Below, piece by piece: positions 26,336-34,606 of a stretch of 64,000 nucleotides of DNA. Both the position numbers and the translations under genes were made by a program. The notes under the pieces are model-generated. The model saw nothing but the letters and a program-made list of their open reading frames with translations, did not search any database and was not told the origin of the DNA. Each line of letters starts with the position of its first letter. Positions within the stretch are counted from its first letter, which is position 1. Source of the stretch: Sphingopyxis flava. GTDB lineage: Bacteria; Pseudomonadota; Alphaproteobacteria; Sphingomonadales; Sphingomonadaceae. Where the stretch lies: the NCBI RefSeq assembly GCF_900168005.1, contig NZ_FUYP01000015.1, positions 40,576 through 104,575 of the forward strand, in the 5' to 3' direction.

Positions 26336-27582
26336 AGCGCGAGTGCCAATTGTTCAGCCGGCGGCGCAAAGCGCGCGCGAAGTTCGGCGCTGTCGGTCAG
26401 CGAACCCGGCCGCCAGTCGGGAGTGACGATGAAGGGAAGCAGCTTCTTCACCGATGCGGTAAATCGGGCGAGGTCGCCCAGCCGGAGCCGCCCCAGCCGC
26501 CGGGCCGCGACAATGCGATCGACAGCGCGTGTTCCAAGTCCCGGCACGCGCAGCAAGAGCTCGCGCGGCGCGCGGTTGATGTCGACGGGAAATATCTCGC
26601 GCCGCTGGAGCGCCCAGGCGAGCTTGGGGTCGATCGCAAGGTCGAGCATACCGTCCTTGGCGCCCTCCAGGATCTCGGTCCGCTCGAACCCGTAGAAACG
26701 CAGCAGCCAGTCGGCCTGATACAGACGGTGCTCGCGCATCAGCGGCGGGCGCAGCGGTGGCAGGTCGCTGCTTGCGTCGGGGATCGGACTGTACGCCGAA
26801 TAATAGACGCGGCGGAGCTGATATGCTGAATAGAGATTGGTCGCGGTCTTGAGAATGTCATCATCGCGTGCGGCATCGGCGCCGACGATCATCTGGGTCG
26901 ATTGTCCCGCCGGGGCAAAGCGCGGGGGCCTTGCCTTGCCGATGAGCCGGCCTTTTGCCGCCTCGATCGCCCCGGATTCGCCGACGCGCACCGACGCCAT
27001 TGTCTTGCGGATCGTCTCGGGCCTCTTTTCCGGCGCAAAGCTCGTCAACCCGGCTTCGGTGGGGAGTTCGACGTTGGTCGAGAGGCGGTCGGCATAAATC
27101 CCCGCCAGCGCCACCAGTCCCGGATCGGCCCCCGCGATCGTCTTGAGATGAATATAGCCCTGAAAGCGATGCTCTTCGCGCAGCAGGCGTGCCACCTCGA
27201 CGAGCTGCTCCATCGTATAATCTTCCGAACGAATAATGCCCGACGAAAGGAAGAGCCCCTCGATATAGTTGCGCTTGTAAAAATCGAGCGTCAGGCGAAC
27301 CACTTCTGCAGGGCTGAAGCGCGCGCGCTCGACGTTGCTTGACGCGCGATTGATGCAAAAGCGGCAGTCGTAAACGCAAAAGTTGGTGAGCAGTATCTTG
27401 AGCAGCGAGATACACCGCCCGTCGGGTGCGTAGCTATGGCAAATCCCCATGCCTTCGGTTGACCCGATGCCCCTTGTTCCGGTCGAGTCGCGTTTCACCG
27501 TCCCCGACGAGGCGCACGAGGCGTCATATTTTGCGGCATCGGCCAATATGGCCAGCTTTTCGAGAATCGGCTTTGCGGACAT
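26332..27582 (-). CDS. Putative DNA-repair radical SAM protein with C-terminal HhH domain
   Basis: This is a 416-residue radical SAM protein of the group linked to uracil-DNA glycosylase genes (TIGR03916). The [4Fe-4S] motif is CX3CX2C in FCVYDCRFCINRA. The C-terminal part (about residues 330-375) has a helix-hairpin-helix DNA-binding segment (LRVPGLGTRAVDRIVAARRLG). The ATG at 27582 starts MSAKPILEKLAILADAAKYD; an upstream extension runs into the kinase gene. It is the first gene of the four-gene repair operon, with a LexA box 20 bases upstream. The chemistry is unknown; repair of a modified base is the common guess. Confidence 0.92.
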   Translation of the reverse strand: MSAKPILEKLAILADAAKYDASCASSGTVKRDSTGTRGIGSTEGMGICHSYAPDGRCISLLKILLTNFCVYDCRFCINRASSNVERARFSPAEVVRLTLDFYKRNYIEGLFLSSGIIRSEDYTMEQLVEVARLLREEHRFQGYIHLKTIAGADPGLVALAGIYADRLSTNVELPTEAGLTSFAPEKRPETIRKTMASVRVGESGAIEAAKGRLIGKARPPRFAPAGQSTQMIVGADAARDDDILKTATNLYSAYQLRRVYYSAYSPIPDASSDLPPLRPPLMREHRLYQADWLLRFYGFERTEILEGAKDGMLDLAIDPKLAWALQRREIFPVDINRAPRELLLRVPGLGTRAVDRIVAARRLGRLRLGDLARFTASVKKLLPFIVTPDWRPGSLTDSAELRARFAPPAEQLALAL

Positions 27583-27601
27583 GCGCCCATGCCTAGCATG
27601 G

Positions 27602-27616
27602 GAACGTATAGGGAAC
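27602..27616 (-). promoter_or_regulatory. LexA (SOS) box of the repair operon
   Basis: On the minus strand the sequence is GTTC-CCTATAC-GTTC, matching the alphaproteobacterial LexA box GTTC-N7-GTTC, with TTT ahead of the first half-site as is common. It lies 20 bases before the radical SAM start codon, in a 56-base gap, overlapping where the promoter must lie. This supports SOS control of all four coupled genes. Confidence 0.8.
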
Positions 27617-27638
27617 AAATAGTTCTGGGTTAAGTCGG

Positions 27639-29177
27639 CTATGCTTCGCGCCAGCGCGCCGGCAGCGCGATGTCGACAATCAGCCCGGCGGGGTCCCACC
27701 GCCGCTCGATCGTTCCGCTCAGATTGTTTCGAACGCTGCGTTCGATGAGTAGCGTGCCAAAGCCCGTGCGGTCAGGCGCGGAAACCTCCGCAGGAGCGCC
27801 ACTCTCTTTCCACGTCATCCGGAATTGCCGATCATCCCCTTCGACCGAGTCATTGGCCCAGCGCACCTCAACCCGGCCGCCTTCGGCCGACAGCGCGCCA
27901 TGCTTGGCCGCATTTGTCGCAAGTTCATTGAGGAGGAGCGCCATCGCGACCAGCGAATTTTCGGGAAGCAGCAGGTCCGGGCCCGACCAGCGCACCCCGG
28001 GGAAAGCCGCCTCGACTTCGCGCATCAAGGCATGCATCGACCCGGTCATGAAATTGGCGCCGAGCAGAACATTCTGCGCTCGGTTGAGCGCATCGAGCCG
28101 GCTGCTGATCCGCTCGACATAGTCATCGACGTCACGCGCCGAATGCCGGGTCAGCGAGATGATCGCGCCAACAGTGGCAAAAAGATTTCGCATCCTGTGA
28201 TGGAGCTCGCGCATCAGAAGATTGGCATTCTCCTGCCGGCTCTTCTGTTCGGTGATGTCGACGTTGATGCCCGTCAGGATGGCCTCGTCGCGCCGCACGT
28301 CCCAATCGGCGCGGCCCGCGAGCCAGCGCACACCGCGCTCGGGGTGAACGACGCGAAATTCGCTGGCATAGGGGGTGCCATTGCCGATGGCCTCGTCGAG
28401 GGCCGTGCGAACCAGCGATCGGTCGTCGGGGTGGACGCGTTTCAAGACGCCGTCGAGCGATGCAAGAGCGATTTCATAATCAGCGCCCCATAATTCGCCA
28501 ACCGCGCCGCGCCAGCGCACCGCGCCGTCGTTCACATGGAGCTGCCAGATCGCGATGCTCGAATAATCGAGCGCGCGTTCAAGGATGTGGCGCGCCTCAT
28601 CGCGCTCGACCGCCGTGCGACGCAATTCCGCCTCCGCCATGATAATGGCTGCGAAATCCTCAAGCCGCTCGACCTCGCGCGGGTCAAGCGGCCCCCGGGC
28701 CTTGCGGTCCATGACGCTGAGCGCGCCGAGCACCGCGCCATTGTGGGCGCTCAGCGGTACCCCGGCATAGAAGCGGATTGCGGCCTCGCCCGTAACGAGC
28801 GGATTGTCTCGAAAACGCGGGTCTTGCGACGTGTCAGCGACAAGGAGCGGCGCGCCGCCCTTTATGACATGGTGACAAAAGCCGACGTCGCGCGGCAGTT
28901 CGGTGAGGTCGAGCCCTTGCGCCGATTTGAACCATTGCAGGCGATCGTCAACAAAGGAAACGAGAGCGATCGGCGCGTCGAACAGGTCGGCGACCAGCTT
29001 CGTCACTCGGTCAAAAGCCACCTCGGAGCTGCTTCCCATGATGCGATATTCGCGAAGCGTCTGCAGCCGCCAGCGTTCATCCCGTGAAGTCCCCTCATCC
29101 CGACCTTTCGCCAATGGATGCCCCTCGCCTCCTGCGGGCGCCTTGGCGCCGCTCTGTTCCGGGGGCCGCTGTGCCAT
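27639..29177 (-). CDS. GAF-PAS-HWE sensor histidine kinase, probable general stress input
   Basis: This is a 512-residue soluble sensor kinase. Residues about 45-190 form a GAF domain (FDAPIALVSFVDDRLQWFKS, ELPRDVGFCHHVI). A PAS fold with a PAC-like end follows at about 210-310. The HWE histidine kinase core then begins with LMRELHHRMRNLFATV, where the second histidine is the phosphoacceptor. The ATP-binding region has ALLLNELATNAAKHGAL and the family WxE (WKE) near the end. HWE kinases typically feed PhyR. It diverges from phyR, with 205 bases between. No membrane segment is visible, so the signal is probably intracellular. The N-terminal 35 residues are uncertain. Confidence 0.88.
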   Translation of the reverse strand: MAQRPPEQSGAKAPAGGEGHPLAKGRDEGTSRDERWRLQTLREYRIMGSSSEVAFDRVTKLVADLFDAPIALVSFVDDRLQWFKSAQGLDLTELPRDVGFCHHVIKGGAPLLVADTSQDPRFRDNPLVTGEAAIRFYAGVPLSAHNGAVLGALSVMDRKARGPLDPREVERLEDFAAIIMAEAELRRTAVERDEARHILERALDYSSIAIWQLHVNDGAVRWRGAVGELWGADYEIALASLDGVLKRVHPDDRSLVRTALDEAIGNGTPYASEFRVVHPERGVRWLAGRADWDVRRDEAILTGINVDITEQKSRQENANLLMRELHHRMRNLFATVGAIISLTRHSARDVDDYVERISSRLDALNRAQNVLLGANFMTGSMHALMREVEAAFPGVRWSGPDLLLPENSLVAMALLLNELATNAAKHGALSAEGGRVEVRWANDSVEGDDRQFRMTWKESGAPAEVSAPDRTGFGTLLIERSVRNNLSGTIERRWDPAGLIVDIALPARWREA

Positions 29178-29330
29178 GAAATCGGTCCCTACAAAAGCAT
29201 CGTCGTCCTGTTAAGGATTGATCAGCGGCCGGCCGACCCTCCCCGGTGGACCGCATCAACGTCCCGGGAGTGTCTACGCATCCGCCGGCCACAAGTTGCA
29301 GGGCCAGGGCGCGCTTTTTTGAACGTCGAC

Positions 29331-29356
29331 GGAACTCCCCAGGGCTCGACGGCGTA
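29331..29356 (+). promoter_or_regulatory. EcfG-type promoter upstream of phyR
   Basis: GGAAC at 29331-29335 is followed after 17 bases by CGTA at 29353-29356, one base short of the GGAAC-N16/17-CGTT EcfG consensus. It is 27 bases before the phyR start, which has GGGAGG upstream, so the leader is short. This supports feedback control of phyR by the general stress sigma factor. Confidence 0.65.
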
Positions 29357-29382
29357 TCGATTGGACCAAAGGGAGGCCTTAC

Positions 29383-30174
29383 ATGACACTGGGAGAGGAA
29401 ATTCGCGGTCACCTGCCGGTTCTGCGCCGCTATGCGCGCGCGCTGACGGGCAGCCAGCAGCACGGCGACAATTTCGTCCATACGCTGCTGGAGGTGATTG
29501 TTGCTGCGCCTGAAGAATTCGAACCCATCCCCGACGCGCGCACGGCTCTTTACCGGGCATTTCACCGCATCTGGGAAACGGTGTTCCTGTCCGATGGCGA
29601 AGGCTCGGATGACGAAGACCCGCTCATCCGCGCCGCCAACCGGCGCCTCGCCCGTATCACGCCACTTGCCCGCCAGATTTTGCTGCTGACTGCGCTCGAG
29701 GGGTTCTCGACCGAAGAAGCGGCCATGATCACTGGCACTGATACGGAAACCGTCGAAGCCCTGCTGACCGAGGCGGTCGACGACCTCGATCGCGAGAGCA
29801 GGACCTCGGTGCTCATCATCGAGGATGAGCCGCTGATCGCGATGGAGCTCGAGCAGATCGTCCGCGACCTTGGACATGAGGTGGCGGGGATCGCGACAAC
29901 GCACGACGACGCGGTCGCGGCGTTCGAGGACACCGATGCCGGCCTCATTCTCGCCGACGTGCAGCTCGCCGACGGATCCTCGGGGATCGACGCTGTGCAG
30001 GACATATTGGCGCGCGCACCCGTGCCCGCGATCTTCATTACCGCTTTTCCCGAACGACTGCTCAGCGGCAATCGCGTCGAGCCCACCTTCCTTATTTCCA
30101 AGCCCTTCCGCGAAAATACGGTCCGTGCCGCCATTAGCCAGAGCCTGCTCTTCACCCCCGAACTGGCGGCCTGA
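29383..30174 (+). CDS. phyR: PhyR general stress response regulator (sigma-like plus receiver)
   Basis: This is a 263-residue PhyR. The N-terminal half (residues 1-135) resembles ECF sigma regions 2 and 4 but lacks promoter-binding residues, and serves as decoy for NepR. The C-terminal receiver (about 141-260) has TSVLIIEDEP, the phosphoacceptor D192 in ILADVQLADG, IFITAFPE in the position of the FATGUY motif, and K240 in SKPF. Once phosphorylated it binds NepR and frees EcfG. It lies next to a divergent HWE kinase and 3.2 kb from nepR-ecfG, with an EcfG-type promoter upstream. Confidence 0.97.
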   Translation: MTLGEEIRGHLPVLRRYARALTGSQQHGDNFVHTLLEVIVAAPEEFEPIPDARTALYRAFHRIWETVFLSDGEGSDDEDPLIRAANRRLARITPLARQILLLTALEGFSTEEAAMITGTDTETVEALLTEAVDDLDRESRTSVLIIEDEPLIAMELEQIVRDLGHEVAGIATTHDDAVAAFEDTDAGLILADVQLADGSSGIDAVQDILARAPVPAIFITAFPERLLSGNRVEPTFLISKPFRENTVRAAISQSLLFTPELAA

Positions 30175-30183
30175 GACGCACCA

Positions 30184-30669
30184 TCAGGCGGCTGCCTGCA
30201 AATAGTCTGCGACGCTGTCGCGCCCCGGACTAAGGCCCCGGAGCTGTAGGAGCGCGCCGGCGTTGCCGCGGTGATAGGTTCCGTGAAGGCACACATGCAG
30301 AATGATCTGCCCGCGGCTCATCCGCGCTGGCCTGCCGCTGGTGAAGGTAAAATCGACCGCTTCGTCGAAGGCCTCGAAGGGTAGCGCCTCGACATAGGCC
30401 GCATACCAGTCATCCCCCTCGCTGATCGAGCTCTTCAATGCGCACAAGCCCGGGAGCGTTTCGGTTTGCGGAGCACGATATGTATGCGCCTTGCCTTCGA
30501 GATGGTGCTGAAAGATGCGGTCAACCGCGTGGATATGGTCGAGAAGACGATGAAGAATATCCATGTCCTGCTCGCTGAGGGCATCACGGCTCTGCTCGAT
30601 TGCCTCAAGCAATTCCCTGTCCGCCCAGCGTTTGACATCGACGAGCTGCATAAAAGGCAAGTTGACCAT
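30184..30669 (-). CDS. DinB-family four-helix metal-binding protein
   Basis: This is a 161-residue DinB/YfiT-like protein. The three expected metal histidines are visible: one near residue 47 in the LLDHIHAVDRIFQHHL region and two in ILHVCLHGTYHRGNAG. That HxxxH near the end and the helical layout match bacillithiol- or mycothiol-type S-transferase-like DinB proteins. It diverges from a tetR gene across a 92-base region with a near-perfect palindrome, so it is probably that regulator's target. It sits within the general stress locus, but no EcfG site faces it. The substrate is unknown. Confidence 0.85.
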   Translation of the reverse strand: MVNLPFMQLVDVKRWADRELLEAIEQSRDALSEQDMDILHRLLDHIHAVDRIFQHHLEGKAHTYRAPQTETLPGLCALKSSISEGDDWYAAYVEALPFEAFDEAVDFTFTSGRPARMSRGQIILHVCLHGTYHRGNAGALLQLRGLSPGRDSVADYLQAAA

Positions 30670-30715
30670 CTGACGCTCCTCATTCCCTCGCGGCCTATTT
30701 GGGATTGCCAGAATA

Positions 30716-30729
30716 TGAGTAATTGCTCA
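30716..30729. promoter_or_regulatory. TetR operator palindrome between dinB-like gene and tetR
   Basis: TGAGTAATTGCTCA at 30716-30729 is palindromic except for one base pair. It lies between the divergent DinB-like gene (start 30669) and the TetR gene (start 30762), 47 and 33 bases away. A second ACTACTC is 6 bases downstream. It is the obvious binding site for the TetR protein, inferred from position and symmetry. Confidence 0.6.
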
Positions 30730-30761
30730 CAATAACTACTCGCATCGGCAAAGGCACGCAC

Positions 30762-31403
30762 ATGCTGGGTCAGAAGCGCTCGACGCGCGCACGAAAGAAG
30801 GCTGCTCAGGCCCGCTCGCGCGCGACGGTGGCGGCGCTCGTCGAGGCGACCGCTCGCATTCTGGTGCGCGAGGGCTTTGACCGAGCGAGCACGAATCGTA
30901 TCGCCGAGGAAGCCGGCGTGAGTATCGGCTCGCTTTATCAATATTTCCCCGGCAAGGAGGCCCTCGTGGCCGCGGTCATCGAACGCCATAACCACGATCT
31001 GATGCAGGTCGTTCGCCAAGCTATGGCAGAGGCCGAACGCGAACCGATCGGAGTTGGTATCGACTGCCTGGTCGCCGCCGCGATCGAGGCGCACAGGGTC
31101 CATCCTGCGTTGCATCGCGTTCTGGCCGAACAGACGCCGCGCACAGGCGAGCTCGAGGGAGTTGAGCTTTTCCACCGCGAGGCTCTGAACCTATTCCGTG
31201 CCTATCTTGAGGATCACCGCGACGCGCTGGTCGTGACCGACCTGGATCTTGCCGCCTTTATCTGCGTCACCTCGATCGAGGCCCTCACGCATAGCGCGGT
31301 GATCCACCGCCCTAAGATCCTCTCGGGAGAGGCGCGGCAACGTCTCGTCGCTGAGACATCCCGAATGATTGCAGCCTATCTTGGCGTTCGCGGCGGATCG
31401 TAA
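30762..31403 (+). CDS. TetR/AcrR-family repressor
   Basis: This is a 213-residue TetR-type repressor. The N-terminal HTH (about residues 30-60) reads ASTNRIAEEAGVSIGSLYQYFPGKEALV, and the rest is the helical ligand-binding domain. The ATG at 30762 gives a basic tail KRSTRARKKAAQARSR before the HTH, and the upstream ATG at 30723 lies in the operator. It is divergent from a DinB-like gene over the palindrome at 30716-30729, so autoregulation and control of that gene are probable. The ligand is unknown. Confidence 0.9.
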   Translation: MLGQKRSTRARKKAAQARSRATVAALVEATARILVREGFDRASTNRIAEEAGVSIGSLYQYFPGKEALVAAVIERHNHDLMQVVRQAMAEAEREPIGVGIDCLVAAAIEAHRVHPALHRVLAEQTPRTGELEGVELFHREALNLFRAYLEDHRDALVVTDLDLAAFICVTSIEALTHSAVIHRPKILSGEARQRLVAETSRMIAAYLGVRGGS

Positions 31404-31415
31404 CGACCAGGGGCG

Positions 31416-32033
31416 CTATTCCCCCGCCGGGCCATTCGCCGTCAGATCGTCCACCTTGTCCATGATGGCGGCGAAAGCATCGCTCGCGGGCAGTTCATCC
31501 TCGCTCCGCAGCGGCATCTCGCCGCCTTCCAATATGTCCTGGAGCGCGGCGCGCGCGCGTGAAACGCGGCTCTTCATGGTGCCGATCGCGCAGCCACAGA
31601 TTGCAGCACCCTCTTCGTAGCTGAGGCCCCCCGCGCCGATCAAGACCAGCGCCTCGCGCTGGTCGACCGGCAGCATGAGCAGTGCCCGCTGGACGTCGGC
31701 AAGATGCAGGCTGTCGTCCTGATCGTCGGGTGCGACCAACATTTTCTCGGCCGCGAGTTCATCATATTCCGCTGTGAACTTCTTGCGCCGCATCTGCGAC
31801 AAAAAGCAGTTGCGCAAAATCACGAAGGCCCAGCTTTTCATGCTTGCCGGCCCCGGAATATATTGCGCGCGCGCCTTCCACGCCTTCAGCATCGTCTCCT
31901 GCACCAGATCGTCAGCGAGATCGGCGTTGCCCGTCAGGCTGCGACCGAAAGCGCGCAGATGCGGCAGCATCGCAGCAAGTTCGCGCTTGAAGCTGGCGTC
32001 GTCCAGGGGTTGGGAGGGGGCGTCGCTCGTCAT
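31416..32033 (-). CDS. EcfG-family general stress sigma factor, paralogue 1
   Basis: This is a 205-residue EcfG-type ECF sigma factor. Region 2 has NADLADDLVQETMLKAWKAR and the AFVILRNCFLSQMRR helix. Region 4 has SYEEGAAICGCAIGTMKSRVSRARAAL, which is characteristic of EcfG. I take the ATG at 32033 because AGGA lies 8 bases upstream; one at 32042 is close behind. It faces nepR-ecfG across a 253-base region. It shares most of its length with the second EcfG at 32511. No EcfG promoter was found upstream of it, unlike nepR, so it may be controlled differently. Confidence 0.92.
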   Translation of the reverse strand: MTSDAPSQPLDDASFKRELAAMLPHLRAFGRSLTGNADLADDLVQETMLKAWKARAQYIPGPASMKSWAFVILRNCFLSQMRRKKFTAEYDELAAEKMLVAPDDQDDSLHLADVQRALLMLPVDQREALVLIGAGGLSYEEGAAICGCAIGTMKSRVSRARAALQDILEGGEMPLRSEDELPASDAFAAIMDKVDDLTANGPAGE

Positions 32034-32228
32034 GGCCGGCATCCTGCAGGATGCATCCGCGGCGCTGTAAAGAAACTTGTCATCTGGGGATGGCTTAGCC
32101 GGTGCTGCAGGCGTTGCAAAGCCCAACAATGACTTTGTCCAGCAGCGTGACCTCTGCGCTGCCGTGGCGCGCGGGCAGCCAACTGTGGCTTCGCTGCAAC
32201 GCTTTGCCACGAAAATTCGGGGGCTGGG

Positions 32229-32254
32229 GGAACTCCAAGGGCGCTTCTGTCGTT
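32229..32254 (+). promoter_or_regulatory. EcfG-type promoter upstream of nepR-ecfG
   Basis: GGAAC at 32229-32233 and CGTT at 32251-32254 are exactly 17 bases apart, a full match to the EcfG consensus. The predicted start of transcription is near 32260-32263. This would make the operon autoregulated, and it coincides with an upstream in-frame ATG at 32263, so leaderless translation is possible. Confidence 0.85.
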
Positions 32255-32286
32255 GCTCGCTCATGGCAACCCACGGCGAAAAGAGG

Positions 32287-32514
32287 ATGAACGGCCACGG
32301 CGCTCCGCCGGCGATGGCAGATGGTTCGCGCTGGCCGCGCAGTCCCTTCCCCGGCACGGGCGGTGACGAATGGCATCGGGTGCTGACCGGACGGCAATCG
32401 CCCGAGCCGGTCAGCGCAAAACTGCGCATGATTTACGGAACGATTGTCGCGGAGGAGCTGCCCGACCGCATGCTCGATCTTTTGTCCCGGCTCGACCAGA
32501 AACGTCCCGAATGA
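32287..32514 (+). CDS. nepR: NepR anti-sigma factor
   Basis: This is a 75-residue NepR that sequesters EcfG until PhyR-phosphate removes it. The diagnostic C-terminal helices are VSAKLRMIYGTIVAEELPDRMLDLLSRLDQ, matching the NepR core KLRxxYxxVxxExxPDRxxDLLxxL. An in-frame ATG at 32263 would add 8 residues, and the predicted transcription start is close to it. The N-terminal part is low complexity, as usual. Its stop overlaps the ecfG ATG (ATGA), giving a coupled anti-sigma/sigma pair. The EcfG promoter sits directly upstream. Confidence 0.93.
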   Translation: MNGHGAPPAMADGSRWPRSPFPGTGGDEWHRVLTGRQSPEPVSAKLRMIYGTIVAEELPDRMLDLLSRLDQKRPE

Positions 32515-33152
32515 CCCGTCGAAATGCTGTGCAGCATTCCCAAGACGCGCCCGATGACAGCCCGCTGTCGGACACCGAGTTCAAGGCGCTACTTGCCGAC
32601 GTGATTCCGCATCTTCGCGCCTATGGGCGAAGCCTGTCCGGCAATCCCGATCTCGCCGACGATTTGACACAGGACACCATGGTCAAGGCGTGGGCGTCGC
32701 GCGATCGCTTCGAACGCGGAACGTCGATAAAGGCGTGGACCTTCGTCATCCTGCGCAACACCTTTTTGTCGCAAATGCGCCGTAACAAGTTTCGCGGCGA
32801 ATATGATGAAAGCACCGTCGAACGCACCCTGTCCACCCCCGCAGCGCAGGAAGATTCAGGGGAAATGGCAGACCTCCAGCGGGGACTGATGGAGTTGCCG
32901 CAGGACCAGCGCGAGGCGCTGATCCTCGTTGGCGCAGGCGGTATGTCGTACGAGGAAGCGGCCGCGATCTGCGGCTGCGCGCTCGGCACGATGAAAAGCC
33001 GTGTTTCGCGCGCGCGCGCTGCGCTCGAAGAGATTATGGCACGCGGCCAGTTTTCGCAAAAGCGCGCCGAATCGCCGCCTGCCAGCGAGGCCATCGACGC
33101 CATCATGGACAGCGTCGAGGCGATCGCGGCGCGCCGCGACGCGCGGCGCTGA
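32511..33152 (+). CDS. ecfG: EcfG general stress ECF sigma factor, paralogue 2
   Basis: This is a 213-residue EcfG that transcribes general stress genes from GGAAC-N16/17-CGTT promoters. Region 2 (SGNPDLADDLTQDTMVKAWASRD; VILRNTFLSQMRR) and region 4 (SYEEAAAICGCALGTMKSRVSRARAALEEI) are complete. It starts at the ATGA overlap with nepR. It is cognate to NepR by position and is autoregulated through the promoter upstream of nepR. It is the better candidate for the main sigma of the two, since only this copy is coupled to nepR. Confidence 0.96.
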   Translation: MTRRNAVQHSQDAPDDSPLSDTEFKALLADVIPHLRAYGRSLSGNPDLADDLTQDTMVKAWASRDRFERGTSIKAWTFVILRNTFLSQMRRNKFRGEYDESTVERTLSTPAAQEDSGEMADLQRGLMELPQDQREALILVGAGGMSYEEAAAICGCALGTMKSRVSRARAALEEIMARGQFSQKRAESPPASEAIDAIMDSVEAIAARRDARR

Positions 33153-33313
33153 AAGCGACCCGCCCTCGAGCACGCCGACGCGACCCGGATGAAACTCGCG
33201 TGACGTCTCGCCCGTCACCTTCAGCGAGCCGGCGCGGCGAGGGTCGGCAAGGCTCGACATCGTGCCGCACCCGCGGCAAAATTGCCTCCTTCAATAGCCT
33301 AGCGAGCCTTCCC

Positions 33314-34495
33314 ATGAAGAGATTCAGACCCCTCGCCTTTTCGGCCGCCTTCGTGATCGCGGCCTGTTCGGGCGGCAGCCAGTCCAGTGCCGCCTCCGAT
33401 ACGTCGCTCGACACATCGGGCGCTCAGCCCGCGGCGCCGCTCGCGGGCGCGCCGTTCACGGTGCAGGAGGTTGCGCGCTTTGCAGAACCCTGGGCCATGA
33501 CTTTCCTTCCCGGCGGGACGCGCGCGCTTGTGACCGAGCGGGCAGGCAAGCTCAAACTCTGGCAAGCAGGCGGCGCAGCGCGTGACGTCGCGGGTGTGCC
33601 GCAGGTCGCCTATGGCGGCCAGGGCGGCTTCGGCGACGTCATCCTGAGCCCCGATTTCGCCGAAAGCGGCACAATTTATCTAAGCTGGGTGGAGGCGGGT
33701 GCGCGCGGCAGCTTTGGCGCCGTCGTCGGCAAGGCAAAGCTGGTAGATGGGGATAAGCCGCGGATCGAAGGGCTCGAAATCATCTGGAGGCAGGATCCAA
33801 AGGTTCCTGGCCGCGGCCATTTTTCGCATCGCCTCGCCTTTTCGCCCGATGGCCAATATCTCTTCATTACGTCGGGAGAGCGGCAAAAATTCGACCCCGC
33901 CCAGGATATGGACAAGAATCTCGGCAAGATTGTGCGGCTTCAGCCCGACGGCAGCACGCCCGCCGACAATCCCTTCGCCGACGCCGCGAAGGGGGGCGGC
34001 GGCGTAACGGCGCAAATCTGGTCGCTCGGTCACCGCAATCTCCTCGGCATCGCCTTCGACGGAGCGGGACGGCTTTGGCAGCAGGAAATGGGCCCGAAGG
34101 GCGGCGACGAGGTCAATCTGGTCGAGCGCGGCGCCAATTACGGCTATCCGATCGTATCGAACGGGGACCATTATGACGGCCGGGACATCCCCGATCATCC
34201 GACCCGCCCCGAGTTCAGCGCTCCGAAACTCTGGTGGAATCCCTCGATCTCGCCAGGCGGGCTCGCCTGGTACGGAGGCGACCTCTATCCGGGTTGGAAG
34301 AACAGCCTCCTGATGGGGGCGCTCTCAGGGGAGGGACTGATCCGCATGGCCATCGATGGCGACAAGCTCCATAAATCCGACCGCTGGGACTTCGGCACCC
34401 GCATCCGCGAGGTCGAGGTAAATGAAGATGGATCGGTTTGGCTGCTGACCGACGGAAAGGACGGAAAGCTGCTCAAGCTTATTCCCAAGAGCTAG
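33314..34495 (+). CDS. PQQ-dependent sugar dehydrogenase-like lipoprotein (soluble GDH fold)
   Basis: This is a 393-residue beta-propeller enzyme of the aldose-sugar-dehydrogenase (GSDH) family. The signal peptide ends at a lipobox, FVIAACSGGS, so it is probably anchored to the inner or outer membrane facing the periplasm. Family features are PWAMTFLPGGTRALVTERAGKL, RGHFSHRLAFSPDGQYLFITSGER, GHRNLLGIAFD, EMGPKGGDEVNLVERGANYGYP, and PSISPGGLAWY. PQQ as cofactor is assumed from family. It is separated from ecfG by 161 bases. It might oxidise aldoses, with electrons passed to quinones; no partner cytochrome is adjacent. Confidence 0.9.
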   Translation: MKRFRPLAFSAAFVIAACSGGSQSSAASDTSLDTSGAQPAAPLAGAPFTVQEVARFAEPWAMTFLPGGTRALVTERAGKLKLWQAGGAARDVAGVPQVAYGGQGGFGDVILSPDFAESGTIYLSWVEAGARGSFGAVVGKAKLVDGDKPRIEGLEIIWRQDPKVPGRGHFSHRLAFSPDGQYLFITSGERQKFDPAQDMDKNLGKIVRLQPDGSTPADNPFADAAKGGGGVTAQIWSLGHRNLLGIAFDGAGRLWQQEMGPKGGDEVNLVERGANYGYPIVSNGDHYDGRDIPDHPTRPEFSAPKLWWNPSISPGGLAWYGGDLYPGWKNSLLMGALSGEGLIRMAIDGDKLHKSDRWDFGTRIREVEVNEDGSVWLLTDGKDGKLLKLIPKS

Positions 34496-34606
34496 CCCTT
34501 GCGCCTTCGTTCAGGGGGCTTGATCAGGGCACTCGCTTTCCCCACCTTGGTATCGGGCAAGGATGGAAAATCGCCCGCGTCTGCGGGAAATACGAACGGA
34601 TTGCCG

